Assembly (NCBI GenBank): GCA_903850335.1
Contig: CAINLJ010000269.1
Span: forward strand, 1 to 60,748
DNA: 60,748 nucleotides
DNA from: an uncultured Bacteroidia bacterium
GTDB lineage: Bacteria; Bacteroidota; Bacteroidia; Bacteroidales; Prolixibacteraceae
Direction: 5' to 3'
Program-made: the position numbers and the translations under genes
Shown: positions 43,004 to 51,687 of the stretch, piece after piece
How positions within the stretch are numbered: position 1 is the stretch's first letter
Layout: each line of letters starts with the position of its first letter
Notes under the pieces: generated by a model
The model's database searches: none
Told to the model about the DNA's origin: nothing
The model's input: the letters and a program-made list of their open reading frames with translations, nothing else

Positions 43004-43053
43004 GGCTATAATCGGTTATATCCGGATATAATCGGATATAACCGGTTATAATC
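43004..43053. repeat. Five-unit 10-bp ladder (GGNTATAATC)
   Basis: Five exact 10-bp steps: GGCTATAATC, GGTTATATCC, GGATATAATC, GGATATAACC and GGTTATAATC. The period is one helical turn, and the units are also arranged as overlapping palindromes (ATATCCGGATAT, ATAACCGGTTAT). It lies about 35-90 bp upstream of the -7 element of the 42161-42901 gene. Confidence 0.85.
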
Positions 43054-44187
43054 GTATAAATTGGGGTGAAATTCAAGCCAAACGGTTTTCCGAGTCAGCA
43101 TACTCAAGAAGCAGATCAAAATTTTGTTTACTCATAAAATTAATAATCAATAGCTTACCCATAAATCGAATGAAGCATCCGAGACCCGCGGTTTGTAACC
43201 GCGGATTTTTAATTGTATTTACTGTGAAATAAAAATATTTATAGAATTCAATCATTGGGTCTATTTCGTCCACTCCGGGACGAGGGTTTGTATACGAAGG
43301 ATATTTTCTACCCGTATTAAATCCCTTCGGGATTAATGAAACAATTTAACTCGTTTTAAGTCCCAAAACCTATACTGCTATTCACAATTAAATATATTTT
43401 CCTGAGTCACGGGACTCCAAACATGGTAAAAAGTATTGACCAGCAATTTTTTTTACAGGAAAAAGTAAACACTGCTCAAATGAAAATGCCGTTGGTAAAT
43501 GTATAAAGTTAAATTTTTGTGTATAAACAGAGATTTATTGTCCTGGAGACAGGTGCAGAGCACCGATGATATTTGTAGTAAATTCGACACAAACCTGCAG
43601 TAGGTACAGCGTACCGTAATATCATTGCATTCCTTAAAATACACTACCAAAAAATATAAAAGTCTAATGATGTTTAAATCCAAAATAATTGTATCCGGTT
43701 AAAAAATAAATATTCGTTCCAAATACAATGGAATAAAAAAATAAAGAGATGTCGCCACGACGTAAATACGATTCTGCTTCATTGATAATCTTACAATGAT
43801 TTGGCAGCTACGCAGCCAGATTTCAGCCATGAAGTTGCGGAATCTTTGTAGCTAAATTTATTGCGAAATTTCTAAAGCAACGTAGTTGTGGCATCTTAAA
43901 AGGTTATCATCTTAGCCGTACAATCCTAAGGTGCACCAGCAGGGAACAAGTATTACTTTTTCCAAAATTTATAACTATTGTGGTCTTTTTACAATAGCAT
44001 CAATTTCCTTTAACTGTAACCCGACAGGGTTATAAAATATTGACCTGCAAATTTTTATTGGAGGTATTGAATTAGTTTTAAACCGTAACTCTTAAATCGG
44101 CTGAATTTAAACTCCCCATTTTAAATTTATTCAATTCTTTTAAGGTTGTCCTGGATGTATGTTATCTATTTTCTTAAAATTAGTACG
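43054..44187. repeat. Gene-free stretch with several small hairpin repeats (excluding separately listed elements)
   Basis: No credible gene is seen. Structures present are: CCGCGGTT/AACCGCGG (43186-43204), followed by ATTTTTAATT; AATCCCTTCGGGATT (about 43319-43333); GGTGCAGAGCACC (about 43552-43564), followed by GATATTTGTAG; the related GGTACAGCGTACC (about 43602-43614); and two similar segments around TATTGACC (43433-43450 and 44038-44055). The complete family B element is listed separately. This is one flank of the restriction-modification island. Confidence 0.7.
43745..43895 (+). repeat. Dispersed hairpin repeat, family B (left flank of R-M island)
   Basis: A complete copy, like 37260-37401, beginning AGAGATGTCGCCACGACG and ending CGTAGTTGTGGCATC. 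It contains TACAATGATTTGGCAGCTACG and GAAGTTGCGGAATCTTTGTA as inverted arms. Its first 75-80 bp occur in reverse orientation at 47075-47152, on the other side of the R-M genes. Confidence 0.8.
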
Positions 44188-45057
44188 TTATATTATTTCT
44201 ATACAGTTATAGAATTGTGCAATATCAACTAATGTATAAATATGCATTTCAGGTCTCTTAAAATAAATCTGGCTAACAAGCTGATATTTATAATTAATTA
44301 CTGCATGATGCATTGCTCTATGGCAATTAGGACAAAGGCAAATAATATTATTGAGATTATCCAATGGAGTTGTAAACAGATTTTGGTACCTCATAGGGAT
44401 TAAATGATGTGCCTCAAAAAATGGCAGATTAGTCTTTTGAGCCAAGAATGTTAAATGAGAAGGATCTATTTCACACTTAAAATTGGATAGTATTAATCTA
44501 TTAACAGCAAGCCTAGGATCTCTTTGATAAATTATCCTTCCATTTGAGTTAATTTTTTTAATTCTACCTTTAGGAGAAATATCAAATGGCTTTTTTGTAA
44601 TTAAAGAATTTTCAATTATTTCCTGATATTCTAAATCTTCATTGTCGACTTGACCTAATAAATTCCAATTTTTTTCTTCTAAAGAGCCAATTACAATATC
44701 ATGATCTTGATTTATAAATATAAACCAAATATCTCCACCCTTAGGTTTATAACCTCGACTTTGAGCCAAGTAAAGTCTTAATTCTGTTTTTTTTGATTTT
44801 GGATAAACCAAATTCAAATAGACAGGTTCAAGTAAATTTTTATCAAAACTAAAAAGCATAAATTTTTTTAGGGATTTATCAATATTCCCTTTTACACTCC
44901 CAACATGAATACTATCACAACCAAAATAATTAATAACTAATTCTGCCTCATTATCAGTTAATGTTATTTGCGAATCGAAGTATTCTCTAGTTGTTACACG
45001 AGAATAGGCTCCATTTAGAGCCTTAAAAAAAATATTATGAAAGGGTTTAAATTCCAT
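44188..45057 (-). CDS. HNH-family type II restriction endonuclease (R)
   Basis: The 289-residue protein ends in an HNH nuclease domain: paired His H217-H218 in FEAHHLIPM, then DNLNNIICLCPNCHRAMHH with Asn about 236, C242/C245 as probable zinc ligands and H246. C195 is a further candidate ligand. The first 180 residues have no motif I can name (LNLVYPKSKKTELRLYLAQS, KPKGGDIWFIFINQ) and probably recognise the DNA target. Its start overlaps the methyltransferase stop by 11 bp on the same strand, so the pair is translated together. It should cut the sequence protected by the adjacent C5 methyltransferase; the target cannot be read from the sequence. AT-rich codon use like the rest of the island suggests horizontal transfer. 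Confidence 0.85.
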   Translation of the reverse strand: MEFKPFHNIFFKALNGAYSRVTTREYFDSQITLTDNEAELVINYFGCDSIHVGSVKGNIDKSLKKFMLFSFDKNLLEPVYLNLVYPKSKKTELRLYLAQSRGYKPKGGDIWFIFINQDHDIVIGSLEEKNWNLLGQVDNEDLEYQEIIENSLITKKPFDISPKGRIKKINSNGRIIYQRDPRLAVNRLILSNFKCEIDPSHLTFLAQKTNLPFFEAHHLIPMRYQNLFTTPLDNLNNIICLCPNCHRAMHHAVINYKYQLVSQIYFKRPEMHIYTLVDIAQFYNCIEII

Positions 45058-46276
45058 TTAGTTTAATTTTATTTTTATTTAAACTCTCTAAAATATTTTT
45101 TCCAATATCCTGAATTACGGGAATTGCAACTGAATTACCAAATTGTCTATATGCAGCTGCATTGCTTGATGGTAAGATATAATCTTGTGGATACCCTTGA
45201 AGCCTTGCACATTCCAGTTTTGTTAATTTGCGAGGATTTTTTCCTGGTTGGGGAATAAGACATTCTTTACCATCTTTACCATACCTTGCAACAATAGTAT
45301 TTGAGGGTTTTTCAATATCAGCAACAAAAGCTGTAAAACCCGTTCCTCGATCTAAATTTGCTTTAGTCCTTCTTATATGACCTTCCCAAAGTTTATCAGA
45401 AATCGTATATTCATCTGAAACATTTTGCTCCAGAATAGATTTTAACTTTAATGGTTCACCGGAATACTTAGGAAACTTAAAAAACGGGTTTCTTTTCTTA
45501 AAGAAGACCATGTAAAATCTCCTACGGTTTTGCGGCACTTTTAAATTAGCGTTTATTTCTTGTGTATGTATATCGTAGTTTAATGATTCCATAACTGCCA
45601 ACACGGTTTTTAAGGTATCTCCATTATTGTGTGTCTGAAAATTTTTTACATTTTCAAGAAAAACAACTTCAGGCTTTTTGACTTCAACAATTCGAACTAT
45701 ATCATAAAAAAGTGTTCCTTGTATCTTATCAAGAAAACCATGAGCTAAGCCAAGATGATTTCTGGCAGAAACTCCAGCTAAACTAAATGGTTGACATGGG
45801 AATCCCCCTGTAAGAATATCATGGTCTGGAATCATTAAATTCAATTTCTCATCAGAAATTGAATCTCGTGTAAAATTTCTAATATCCCCAAACGGACATT
45901 CACCGAAATTTAAAGTATATGTTTTTTTTGCTGATTTATCAATTTCTGAAGAAAATACACATTTGCCATTAAGATTTTGTAAAGCAATACGAAATCCACC
46001 TATTCCAGCAAATAAATCAATGAAGGTAAACTTATGATTTATTGGTGGAGGGAATGTGGCTATAAATTCAAATGGTAAATAAAGCTGTTCTGATTCTTCA
46101 ACTTTCGTATTATCAAATTTCTCTAGAAATATTTTTGCTTGATCCTCAAAATAATTAGACTTAAAATAATCCCTATTTTGAAAATGATGACTTAGACTTG
46201 CTAGCCCGTCTCCAAGGCTTTTATCAATGTTAATTTCATTGATAGTTAATTTATTGTTTAGGTTTGTGTATTTCAC
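45047..46276 (-). CDS. DNA (cytosine-5-)-methyltransferase (M) of a type II R-M system
   Basis: The 409-residue protein contains the C5 methyltransferase motifs in order: I, FIDLFAGIGGF (residues 85-95); IV, GGFPCQPFSLAG with catalytic C161; VI, FLENVKNF (E208); VIII, PQNRRRFYMVFF (249-260); the variable target-recognition region (about 265-340); IX, RKLTKLECARLQGYP; X, YRQFGNSVAIPVI. About 80 residues precede motif I, longer than in minimal enzymes. It methylates C5 of cytosine within the restriction site. The gene follows the controller gene by 24 bp and overlaps the endonuclease gene, so a C-M-R operon is likely. The TRD gives no hint I can interpret on its own. Confidence 0.95.
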   Translation of the reverse strand: MKYTNLNNKLTINEINIDKSLGDGLASLSHHFQNRDYFKSNYFEDQAKIFLEKFDNTKVEESEQLYLPFEFIATFPPPINHKFTFIDLFAGIGGFRIALQNLNGKCVFSSEIDKSAKKTYTLNFGECPFGDIRNFTRDSISDEKLNLMIPDHDILTGGFPCQPFSLAGVSARNHLGLAHGFLDKIQGTLFYDIVRIVEVKKPEVVFLENVKNFQTHNNGDTLKTVLAVMESLNYDIHTQEINANLKVPQNRRRFYMVFFKKRNPFFKFPKYSGEPLKLKSILEQNVSDEYTISDKLWEGHIRRTKANLDRGTGFTAFVADIEKPSNTIVARYGKDGKECLIPQPGKNPRKLTKLECARLQGYPQDYILPSSNAAAYRQFGNSVAIPVIQDIGKNILESLNKNKIKLNGI

Positions 46277-46300
46277 TAAATCAATTTTATTATTGTGCTA

Positions 46301-46519
46301 TTACTTTTTGTCTAAAACAGAGAAAAAGTCTTTAAATGATATATCTAAGGCCTTTATGATTTTTTCAATATTGACTATTGCTACATTTCTTTTACCATTC
46401 TCCACACTTGCCATATAGGTTCGGTCAATTTCTGCCAATAAAGCCAATTGTTCTTGTGACAAGCCTTTTGCTTTCCTTAATTCTCTGATTCGCAAGCCAA
46501 TTTTGATTCTTATATCCAT
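46301..46519 (-). CDS. Controller (C) protein, XRE-type regulator of the R-M operon
   Basis: The 72-residue protein is a single helix-turn-helix domain of the C-protein type: IGLRIRELRKAKGLSQEQLA, then LAEIDRTYMASVENGKRN with recognition helix DRTYMASVE, and the tail NIEKIIKALDISFKDFF. Size and sequence pattern match the controllers of PvuII- and Esp1396I-type systems, which first activate and then repress their own operon. A two-site C-box lies 22 bp upstream. A TACTTTTA element (complement of 46524-46531) only 4 bp from the ATG suggests a leaderless transcript, as known for other C genes. The protein is expected to delay endonuclease production after entry into a new host. Confidence 0.9.
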   Translation of the reverse strand: MDIRIKIGLRIRELRKAKGLSQEQLALLAEIDRTYMASVENGKRNVAIVNIEKIIKALDISFKDFFSVLDKK

Positions 46520-46523
46520 AGGT

Positions 46524-46567
46524 TAAAAGTATTTGACTGTTGATTATGAGTCAACGGACTATGAGTC
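46524..46567 (-). promoter_or_regulatory. C-box (two controller-protein operators) and promoter of the C-M-R operon
   Basis: On the minus strand GACTCATAGTC (complement of 46557-46567), spacer CGTT, then GACTCATAATC (complement of 46542-46552). The first half-site is an exact GACTnnnAGTC palindrome and the second has one substitution, which matches the strong distal and weak proximal operators of classic C-boxes, including the CGT spacer. TACTTTTA (complement of 46524-46531), one base off TAnnTTTG, lies between the boxes and the ATG. Binding first at the strong site would activate and then at the weak site repress. Confidence 0.85.
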
Positions 46568-46620
46568 ACGTTTGGATTTTCTGTAACCTAATTGATAATC
46601 TGTATTTAAAATAATTGGAT

Positions 46621-47034
46621 TTAACAAATCTCAGAAAGCAAACTTCCTAATGCGATGGATTGCCCGTTCTTTTTTAACTGGCATTCCCAGACAATAATAA
46701 CCTTCCAGCCCAGTACATTCAAGGCAACCTCCGCAGCCTTATCCCTGGCCATTGTTGCTTTGATTTTTTGAAACCACCATTCTGTCCGTGTTTTGGGTAA
46801 CACGAAATACGAACATCCTTTGTGACCATGCCAGAAGCAACCATTCACAAAAATTACCGTTTTGTATTTGGGTAATACAATATCCGGTTTCCCGGGAAGT
46901 TTAGGGACATGCAACCGGTAACGGAAACCATTGGCAAACAAAAACTTCCTCACCACCATCTCCGGTTTGGTATCCTTCGCCCTGATACGGCTCATATTAT
47001 AACTGCGGGTTTCTTTGTTGTGTACATCAGCCAT
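46621..47034 (-). CDS. vsr: Very short patch repair endonuclease (Vsr)
   Basis: The 137-residue protein matches Vsr: the start MADVHNKETRSYNMSRIRAK, then KDTKPEMVVRKFLFANGFRYRLH, GKPDIVLPKYKTVIFVNGCFWHGH with the catalytic Asp of the PD-(D/E)xK-like fold, and WWFQKIKATMARDK. ATG 47034 is chosen over 47133 because residues upstream of it have no family similarity and 47079-47133 lies in a dispersed repeat. It nicks DNA at T-G mismatches that arise when the 5-methylcytosine made by the neighbouring methyltransferase deaminates. It is the first gene of the island on this strand and is separated from the C gene by 101 bp that carry the C-box, so it is probably expressed from its own promoter. Confidence 0.93.
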   Translation of the reverse strand: MADVHNKETRSYNMSRIRAKDTKPEMVVRKFLFANGFRYRLHVPKLPGKPDIVLPKYKTVIFVNGCFWHGHKGCSYFVLPKTRTEWWFQKIKATMARDKAAEVALNVLGWKVIIVWECQLKKNGQSIALGSLLSEIC

Positions 47035-47074
47035 AAAACAAAGATAAAAAAATGCCAAAACTCCTGAACTTAAA

Positions 47075-47152
47075 TCAGGCTGCGTAGCTGCCAAATCTTT
47101 GTAAAATTCATAGTGAAGCAGAATCGCAGCCAAGTTGTGGAGACATCTCTGT
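47075..47152 (-). repeat. Dispersed hairpin repeat, family B (partial, right flank of R-M island)
   Basis: The complement reads AGAGATGTCTCCACAACTTG, GATTCTGCTTCACTATGAAT and TTTGGCAGCTACGCAGCC, matching the first 75-80 bp of the copy at 43745. It is inverted relative to that copy, so the two bracket the R-M genes. Confidence 0.75.
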
Positions 47153-47813
47153 TCAATTTTTATTTTATGATACTAGTAAACAACATCGAACCTCAAAGTG
47201 GGTTTTCATGAATTAACAGATGTTATTAAAACCAATTAATCCGAATCAAATGCCCTGCCACAAAGTGGCTGAATCCGAATAACCCCCGGTGAAGCGAAAC
47301 GGAACCGGGGGTAAGGATGCGGTTACATTAACAGCCCCGGCAGCGGGGTGAACCAGAGTTAGGGGAGTTTGAAATAAAACACTCTTAGCCTTCCTTACTA
47401 ATCATGGATCCGGAACCTTTCCAGAAGTGGTTATCCATTCCGTCCGGCATGCGGGTCAGCGCTTCTATGAACGTTTGTTCGCAGACGGTATAAGCACATG
47501 TCCTGTCTACCCCCGGGTTACGGACGAACCTTACCCGGGGTTATCCGTCTGACGGATAGCCCCTCAGCTGTAAATCGTTGATTTATTTTTGATTCTGACT
47601 TTCAGGGAGATACACCACCGGGTCAGGCGAATTTTATTCGCCTTTTTAAGAAGTCAAATCAAAATCAGCTTTTCCTCGGTTGGAAACCACTGGACCCGGA
47701 TGTAGTCCTCATTTAAATTGTGATGACCAGATAGCCCTTACAGAATTAAGTTTCAAAATCCAAAACGGATAATTACCTTTAGTCCTTAAACGTTTAGACA
47801 AAAACAGTATGCC
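47153..47813. repeat. Gene-free stretch with GC-rich hairpin repeats
   Basis: No gene is seen. Structures: ACCCCCGGT/ACCGGGGGT (47282-47312), a family that recurs at 51067-51097 and 56909-56939; AGCCCCGGCAGCGGGG (about 47332); TACCCCCGGGTTACGGACG with its partner CTTACCCGGGGTTATCCG (about 47508-47550); and a 30-bp hairpin unit at 47620-47649 (GGCGAA/TTCGCC plus a T run) whose inverted copy is at 51525-51554. TACCTTTA near 47775 is a one-mismatch -7 element in front of the next gene. Confidence 0.7.
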
Positions 47814-50444
47814 ATGAAATCCCCAATAATTACTATTCTTTGCCTTATTGCACTATGTTCTGTATCTGCACTTCGAACTTCCGCAAAAAATATCGCTACA
47901 AAAACTGCACTTGAGAAATATGGTTACCTGCTGAAAAAACAAACCTTCCTTGTCTTTCCGGAACTGAGGGAAAATCCTCTGAAATGGTATGATTCAATAC
48001 CCGAAGGTAAGATTGAAGACAAAATTCATTCTAAAGAATTTGTTATGTACGCCAGACCTGAGGAGTTGTTTGTCTTCCAACTCGGGGTATGGGCAATCGG
48101 GAAAGATGTTAATGACATCCAGATCCTGTTCTCAAATCTTAAAGATAATGCCGGACACAAAATTGCTGCATCAAAAATGACCTGCTTTAACCTTGGCGGA
48201 ATTGACTTTCAAGGCAAATCGTTTACCAAGGAAGTAAATATTCCGGCTAAACGGCTTCAGGCTCTCTGGCTCGGGATAGACCTCGAAAAGATTGAACCCG
48301 GGGATTACAAGGGTACACTATCCGTACTTTTTAACGAAGAACAACAGGAAATTCCAATACAATTAAAAGTAGCAGGAGAGACAATACCTAACCACGGCTA
48401 CAATGAAGGATCACGTTTGTCCCGCCTGGGTTGGCTTAATTCAACTGTCGGAATCAATGAAGAGGTTACAAAAGGATTCCTTCCTGTTAGAGTAGAAAAA
48501 AACAAGCTATCTATCCTCGGGCGTACCCTGACAATTGGTGAAACCGGTCTGCCCGACTCAATATGTTCTTATTTTGATCTTTCAAACCAAACGCTTGTTA
48601 AAAATGGTGAACCAATATTAAGCCGGTCCTTCCATTTCATTATTGAGAAAGACAACGGGGAACTCATTCATCTTGTTCCCGGCAAACTGATTTTCAGAGA
48701 AAAGACTCCATCAAAAGTCATTTGGAGTGTAAAAAACAACTCCGAAGAGGTGGACCTTGATTGCACAGGACAGATGGAGTTTGATGGATTTGTTGATTAT
48801 AAACTTCGCCTGACAGCCAAGAAGCAGATTAAGATTAAAGACATCAGACTAGAGATTCCGCTTGTAAAGAATAAAGCTGAATATATGATGGGGCTTGGTC
48901 ATGAAGGAGGGCTTCGCACACCTGACTGGAAATGGAATTGGGATGTTTCCAAAAATCAGGATATGCTTTGGATAGGTGCAGTAAACGGAGGGTTACGGAT
49001 TAAATGGAAGGCTGAAAATTATACGCGTCCACTGGTCAACATTTACTATGAATTTGGTCCGTTGAAACTTCCTCCATCCTGGGGAAATGAGGGTAAGGGA
49101 GGGGTGATAGTTGGAGAAAAAGATAAAGAAATTGTGATTAATGCGTATTCAGGGAATCGGGTGATGAATGCAGAAGAATCGCTTAATTACGATTTCGAAC
49201 TGTTAATCACGCCATTCAGGACCATAAACAGACAAAATAAATTTGGAGACCGTTATTATCATGGCGGTGGAACAAACACCTCGGTAAAGATTGATAATGC
49301 AAAAAAAGCGGGTGCCAATATCCTCAACATCCATCACGCCGAGGATATATATCCTTTTATCAACTACCCCTACCTGGATGCCAACGTTGACGCACTTATC
49401 CAGTTAGTCTCCAATGCCCACAAGGAAAATCTTCGTCTGAAAATGTATTATACTACAAGGGAACTGACAAAAAATCTTCCGGAATTTTGGGCATTTAACA
49501 GTCTTAACGGGGAGGTGATCTTCCCGGGTCCCGGAAACGCCAGCCGGACAGAGGCATTGCACCCCAAAGGCCCGAATGAATGGTTAATCAGGAATATGCG
49601 TGAGAAATATATTCCTGCCTGGTATAACCTTGTAAAGGAAGGGAAGTTTAAGGGAGAAACAGATCTTTCGGTGATTACAACACCTGACAGCCGGCTGAAT
49701 AATTTTTATGTAGCAGGTTTAGACTGGATGGTGCAGCACCTAAGCATTGACGGTGTATATATTGATGATGCTGCCCTCGACAGGTTCACCTTACGACGGG
49801 CTCGTAAGATCATCGATCAGTGCAGGACTGAGGGAAGAATGGATCTTCACAGCTGGAACCACTTTAATAAATGGGCAGGCTTTGCTAATTGTCTGAATCT
49901 GTATATGGATCTGCTTCCTTATTTCGACCTGGTATGGATTGGTGAAGGACGCGACTATAACCGAAATCCTGACCACTGGCTGATTGAAGTTTCTGGAATC
50001 CCCTTCGGTCTTGCAGGACAGATGCTTGAAGGTGGTGGGAATCCGTGGCGTGGGATGGTCTATGGAATAACTAATCGTGCAGGATGGACCGAAAACTCAC
50101 CTTCCGGGATGTGGAAATTCTGGGATGAACATAAGATCCAGGATAAAATGATGATTGGGTACTGGGAGAAAGAGTCGCCTGTAAACTGCATAAATCCTTT
50201 TGTAAAAGCGTCCGTCTATAAAGGCAACACAGAAGTAATAATCGCGGTAGCAAACTGGACAGATACTGAACAAGATGGATCTTTGGTGATCGATTATACA
50301 AAATTAGGTATAGATCCTGCTGGAATTACGGTCTCGATGCCTGAAATAAAGGATTTCCAACCGGGAAAATCGGACGTTTCATTAGATAAACTCTCTTTGC
50401 CGGGGAAGAAAGGGTATTTGATTGTACTGAAGAAAAAGGAATAA
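47814..50444 (+). CDS. Secreted GH123/DUF6067-like glycoside hydrolase candidate
   Basis: The 876-residue protein has a signal peptide (residues 1-24, ending TSAK). Residues about 50-190 look like the N-terminal beta domain of GH123-type proteins (EEQQEIPIQLKVAGETIPNHG). The central and C-terminal part reads like a barrel: AGANILNIHHAEDIYPFINY, RLKMYYTTRELTKN, SIDGVYIDDAALDRFTLRRA, RMDLHSWNHFNKWAGF, YFDLVWIGEGRDYNRNPDHW and a C-terminal beta-sandwich (KGNTEVIIAVANWTD). The acid pair in GVYIDDAALD and the acids in WIGEGRDY are candidate catalytic residues. DUF6067 is my best family guess, not a certainty. It stands alone between repeat-rich gaps, yet fits the carbohydrate theme of the earlier cluster. 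Confidence 0.7.
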   Translation: MKSPIITILCLIALCSVSALRTSAKNIATKTALEKYGYLLKKQTFLVFPELRENPLKWYDSIPEGKIEDKIHSKEFVMYARPEELFVFQLGVWAIGKDVNDIQILFSNLKDNAGHKIAASKMTCFNLGGIDFQGKSFTKEVNIPAKRLQALWLGIDLEKIEPGDYKGTLSVLFNEEQQEIPIQLKVAGETIPNHGYNEGSRLSRLGWLNSTVGINEEVTKGFLPVRVEKNKLSILGRTLTIGETGLPDSICSYFDLSNQTLVKNGEPILSRSFHFIIEKDNGELIHLVPGKLIFREKTPSKVIWSVKNNSEEVDLDCTGQMEFDGFVDYKLRLTAKKQIKIKDIRLEIPLVKNKAEYMMGLGHEGGLRTPDWKWNWDVSKNQDMLWIGAVNGGLRIKWKAENYTRPLVNIYYEFGPLKLPPSWGNEGKGGVIVGEKDKEIVINAYSGNRVMNAEESLNYDFELLITPFRTINRQNKFGDRYYHGGGTNTSVKIDNAKKAGANILNIHHAEDIYPFINYPYLDANVDALIQLVSNAHKENLRLKMYYTTRELTKNLPEFWAFNSLNGEVIFPGPGNASRTEALHPKGPNEWLIRNMREKYIPAWYNLVKEGKFKGETDLSVITTPDSRLNNFYVAGLDWMVQHLSIDGVYIDDAALDRFTLRRARKIIDQCRTEGRMDLHSWNHFNKWAGFANCLNLYMDLLPYFDLVWIGEGRDYNRNPDHWLIEVSGIPFGLAGQMLEGGGNPWRGMVYGITNRAGWTENSPSGMWKFWDEHKIQDKMMIGYWEKESPVNCINPFVKASVYKGNTEVIIAVANWTDTEQDGSLVIDYTKLGIDPAGITVSMPEIKDFQPGKSDVSLDKLSLPGKKGYLIVLKKKE

Positions 50445-51687
50445 AGCTTTTAATGACTATATGACGTCTGATGTGGGTAAAGGAAACGAGAATATTTTTA
50501 AAGCGCAGAGCACTGATGATATTTGTAGGAAATAAGGGAATAGGGATAAGAGGTGCAGTGCCCCGAAATATTTCAGAACAAATAATTAAATCGGTTTGAG
50601 CATACAACGGATTAAGGATTCAGTTAGAAGCCGGAATCTTATATAGAACTCAATATTAACGACTTAATTATAAGTGTCAAAATTGCAACATTTAAACAAC
50701 TCCGAAAGTTAAATGTCAATGGCCATCAGCGAAACTGATGGGAAGGAATGCAACTAAAAAGCCAACCCGCAACGGGTTGAATTACAACTTATACAAAATA
50801 TTTCACAACAAATTTAATACACCAATAATTTACGTTTATTCAACCCGTTTCGGGTTGCGGTTTAAGCACAAATCATAAACCCCCAATAAAAATTGGGGGT
50901 CATTAATACTTTTCCACTTTCAGTGGAATTGTCACATTTCCAAAGGAATTAAACTTTGAAGGAATTAATTTTAAAACTCCGAATTATATTAAATGTTAAT
51001 ATTTTTTCCAAACCCAATAAAGACAGGTTCAGCCCATTCCGGGGCTGTGGTTTGTTGCACTTCTCTACCCCCGGTTCCGCTTCACTCCACCGGGGGTTAT
51101 TCAGATTTAACTCCTGCGGAGTATTTACAAATATATCAAAGCTAAACACTCCACTGGCTTAGCTTATTAAAAAATCCACCAATAAAAGTCCGGGAAGGGC
51201 TAAATGCAATCCATGTTAAAATGCATCCTAAAATGAATTAAAGCTAAAATTAGATTCGTGTTATATTTCCTGATTTTCAACTACAAGTTTAACCCGATGA
51301 CCTGGTTGGGGTTTTAATCCCGCCCTAACTCCGGTTCCGCTTCACTTCACCAGGGGTTATTCAGATTTAACTCCTCCTCAGTAATCTATCGGTCTAAGAA
51401 TGTGCAAGTTTTCACATTCAGAAAAGCAAAATTAACCCTATGAGTTCAATAAAGTATATCCGCAAAGCAAGTGGGTGTATTGTTATTCAAGCCCGGTTTT
51501 TATTCACGGGTTTATCTTGTGTGATTAAAAAGGCGAATAGAATTCGCCTGACCCCATCGTGCATATGTTCAAAATACCCGAATAGTAAATAAATGAATAT
51601 TTCCAGATGGTTCTGCCATATTTTTATCCTATCCGGAAGCAAAACACCCCCTAAATTATATATCTTCGACCTCTCAATTTTAAATCC
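50445..51687. repeat. 1.2-kb gene-free stretch dense in hairpin repeats
   Basis: No gene is supported. Structures include: GCAGAGCACTGATGATATTT (about 50505) and GGTGCAGTGCCCC (about 50553), relatives of the unit at 43552; CATCAG/CTGATG (about 50725-50741); CAACCCGCAACGGGTTG (about 50764) and CAACCCGTTTCGGGTTG (about 50840); ACCCCCAAT/ATTGGGGGT (about 50880-50903); TTCCACTTTCAGTGGAA; ACCCCCGGT/ACCGGGGGT (51067-51097) and a decayed copy near 51324-51360; and the inverted 30-bp unit at 51525-51554. TATCTTCG near 51661, 20 bp before the next gene, may be a degenerate -7 element. Confidence 0.75.

Noticed and set aside
43073-43683. Two short minus-strand frames (66 and 76 codons)
   Set aside because: They cross hairpin repeats such as CCGCGG and GGTGCAGAGCACC units, and their translations show no protein-like pattern.
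47035-47133. N-terminal extension of Vsr starting at 47133
   Set aside because: Those 33 residues partly come from a dispersed repeat and do not resemble Vsr; ATG 47034 gives the family's normal length.
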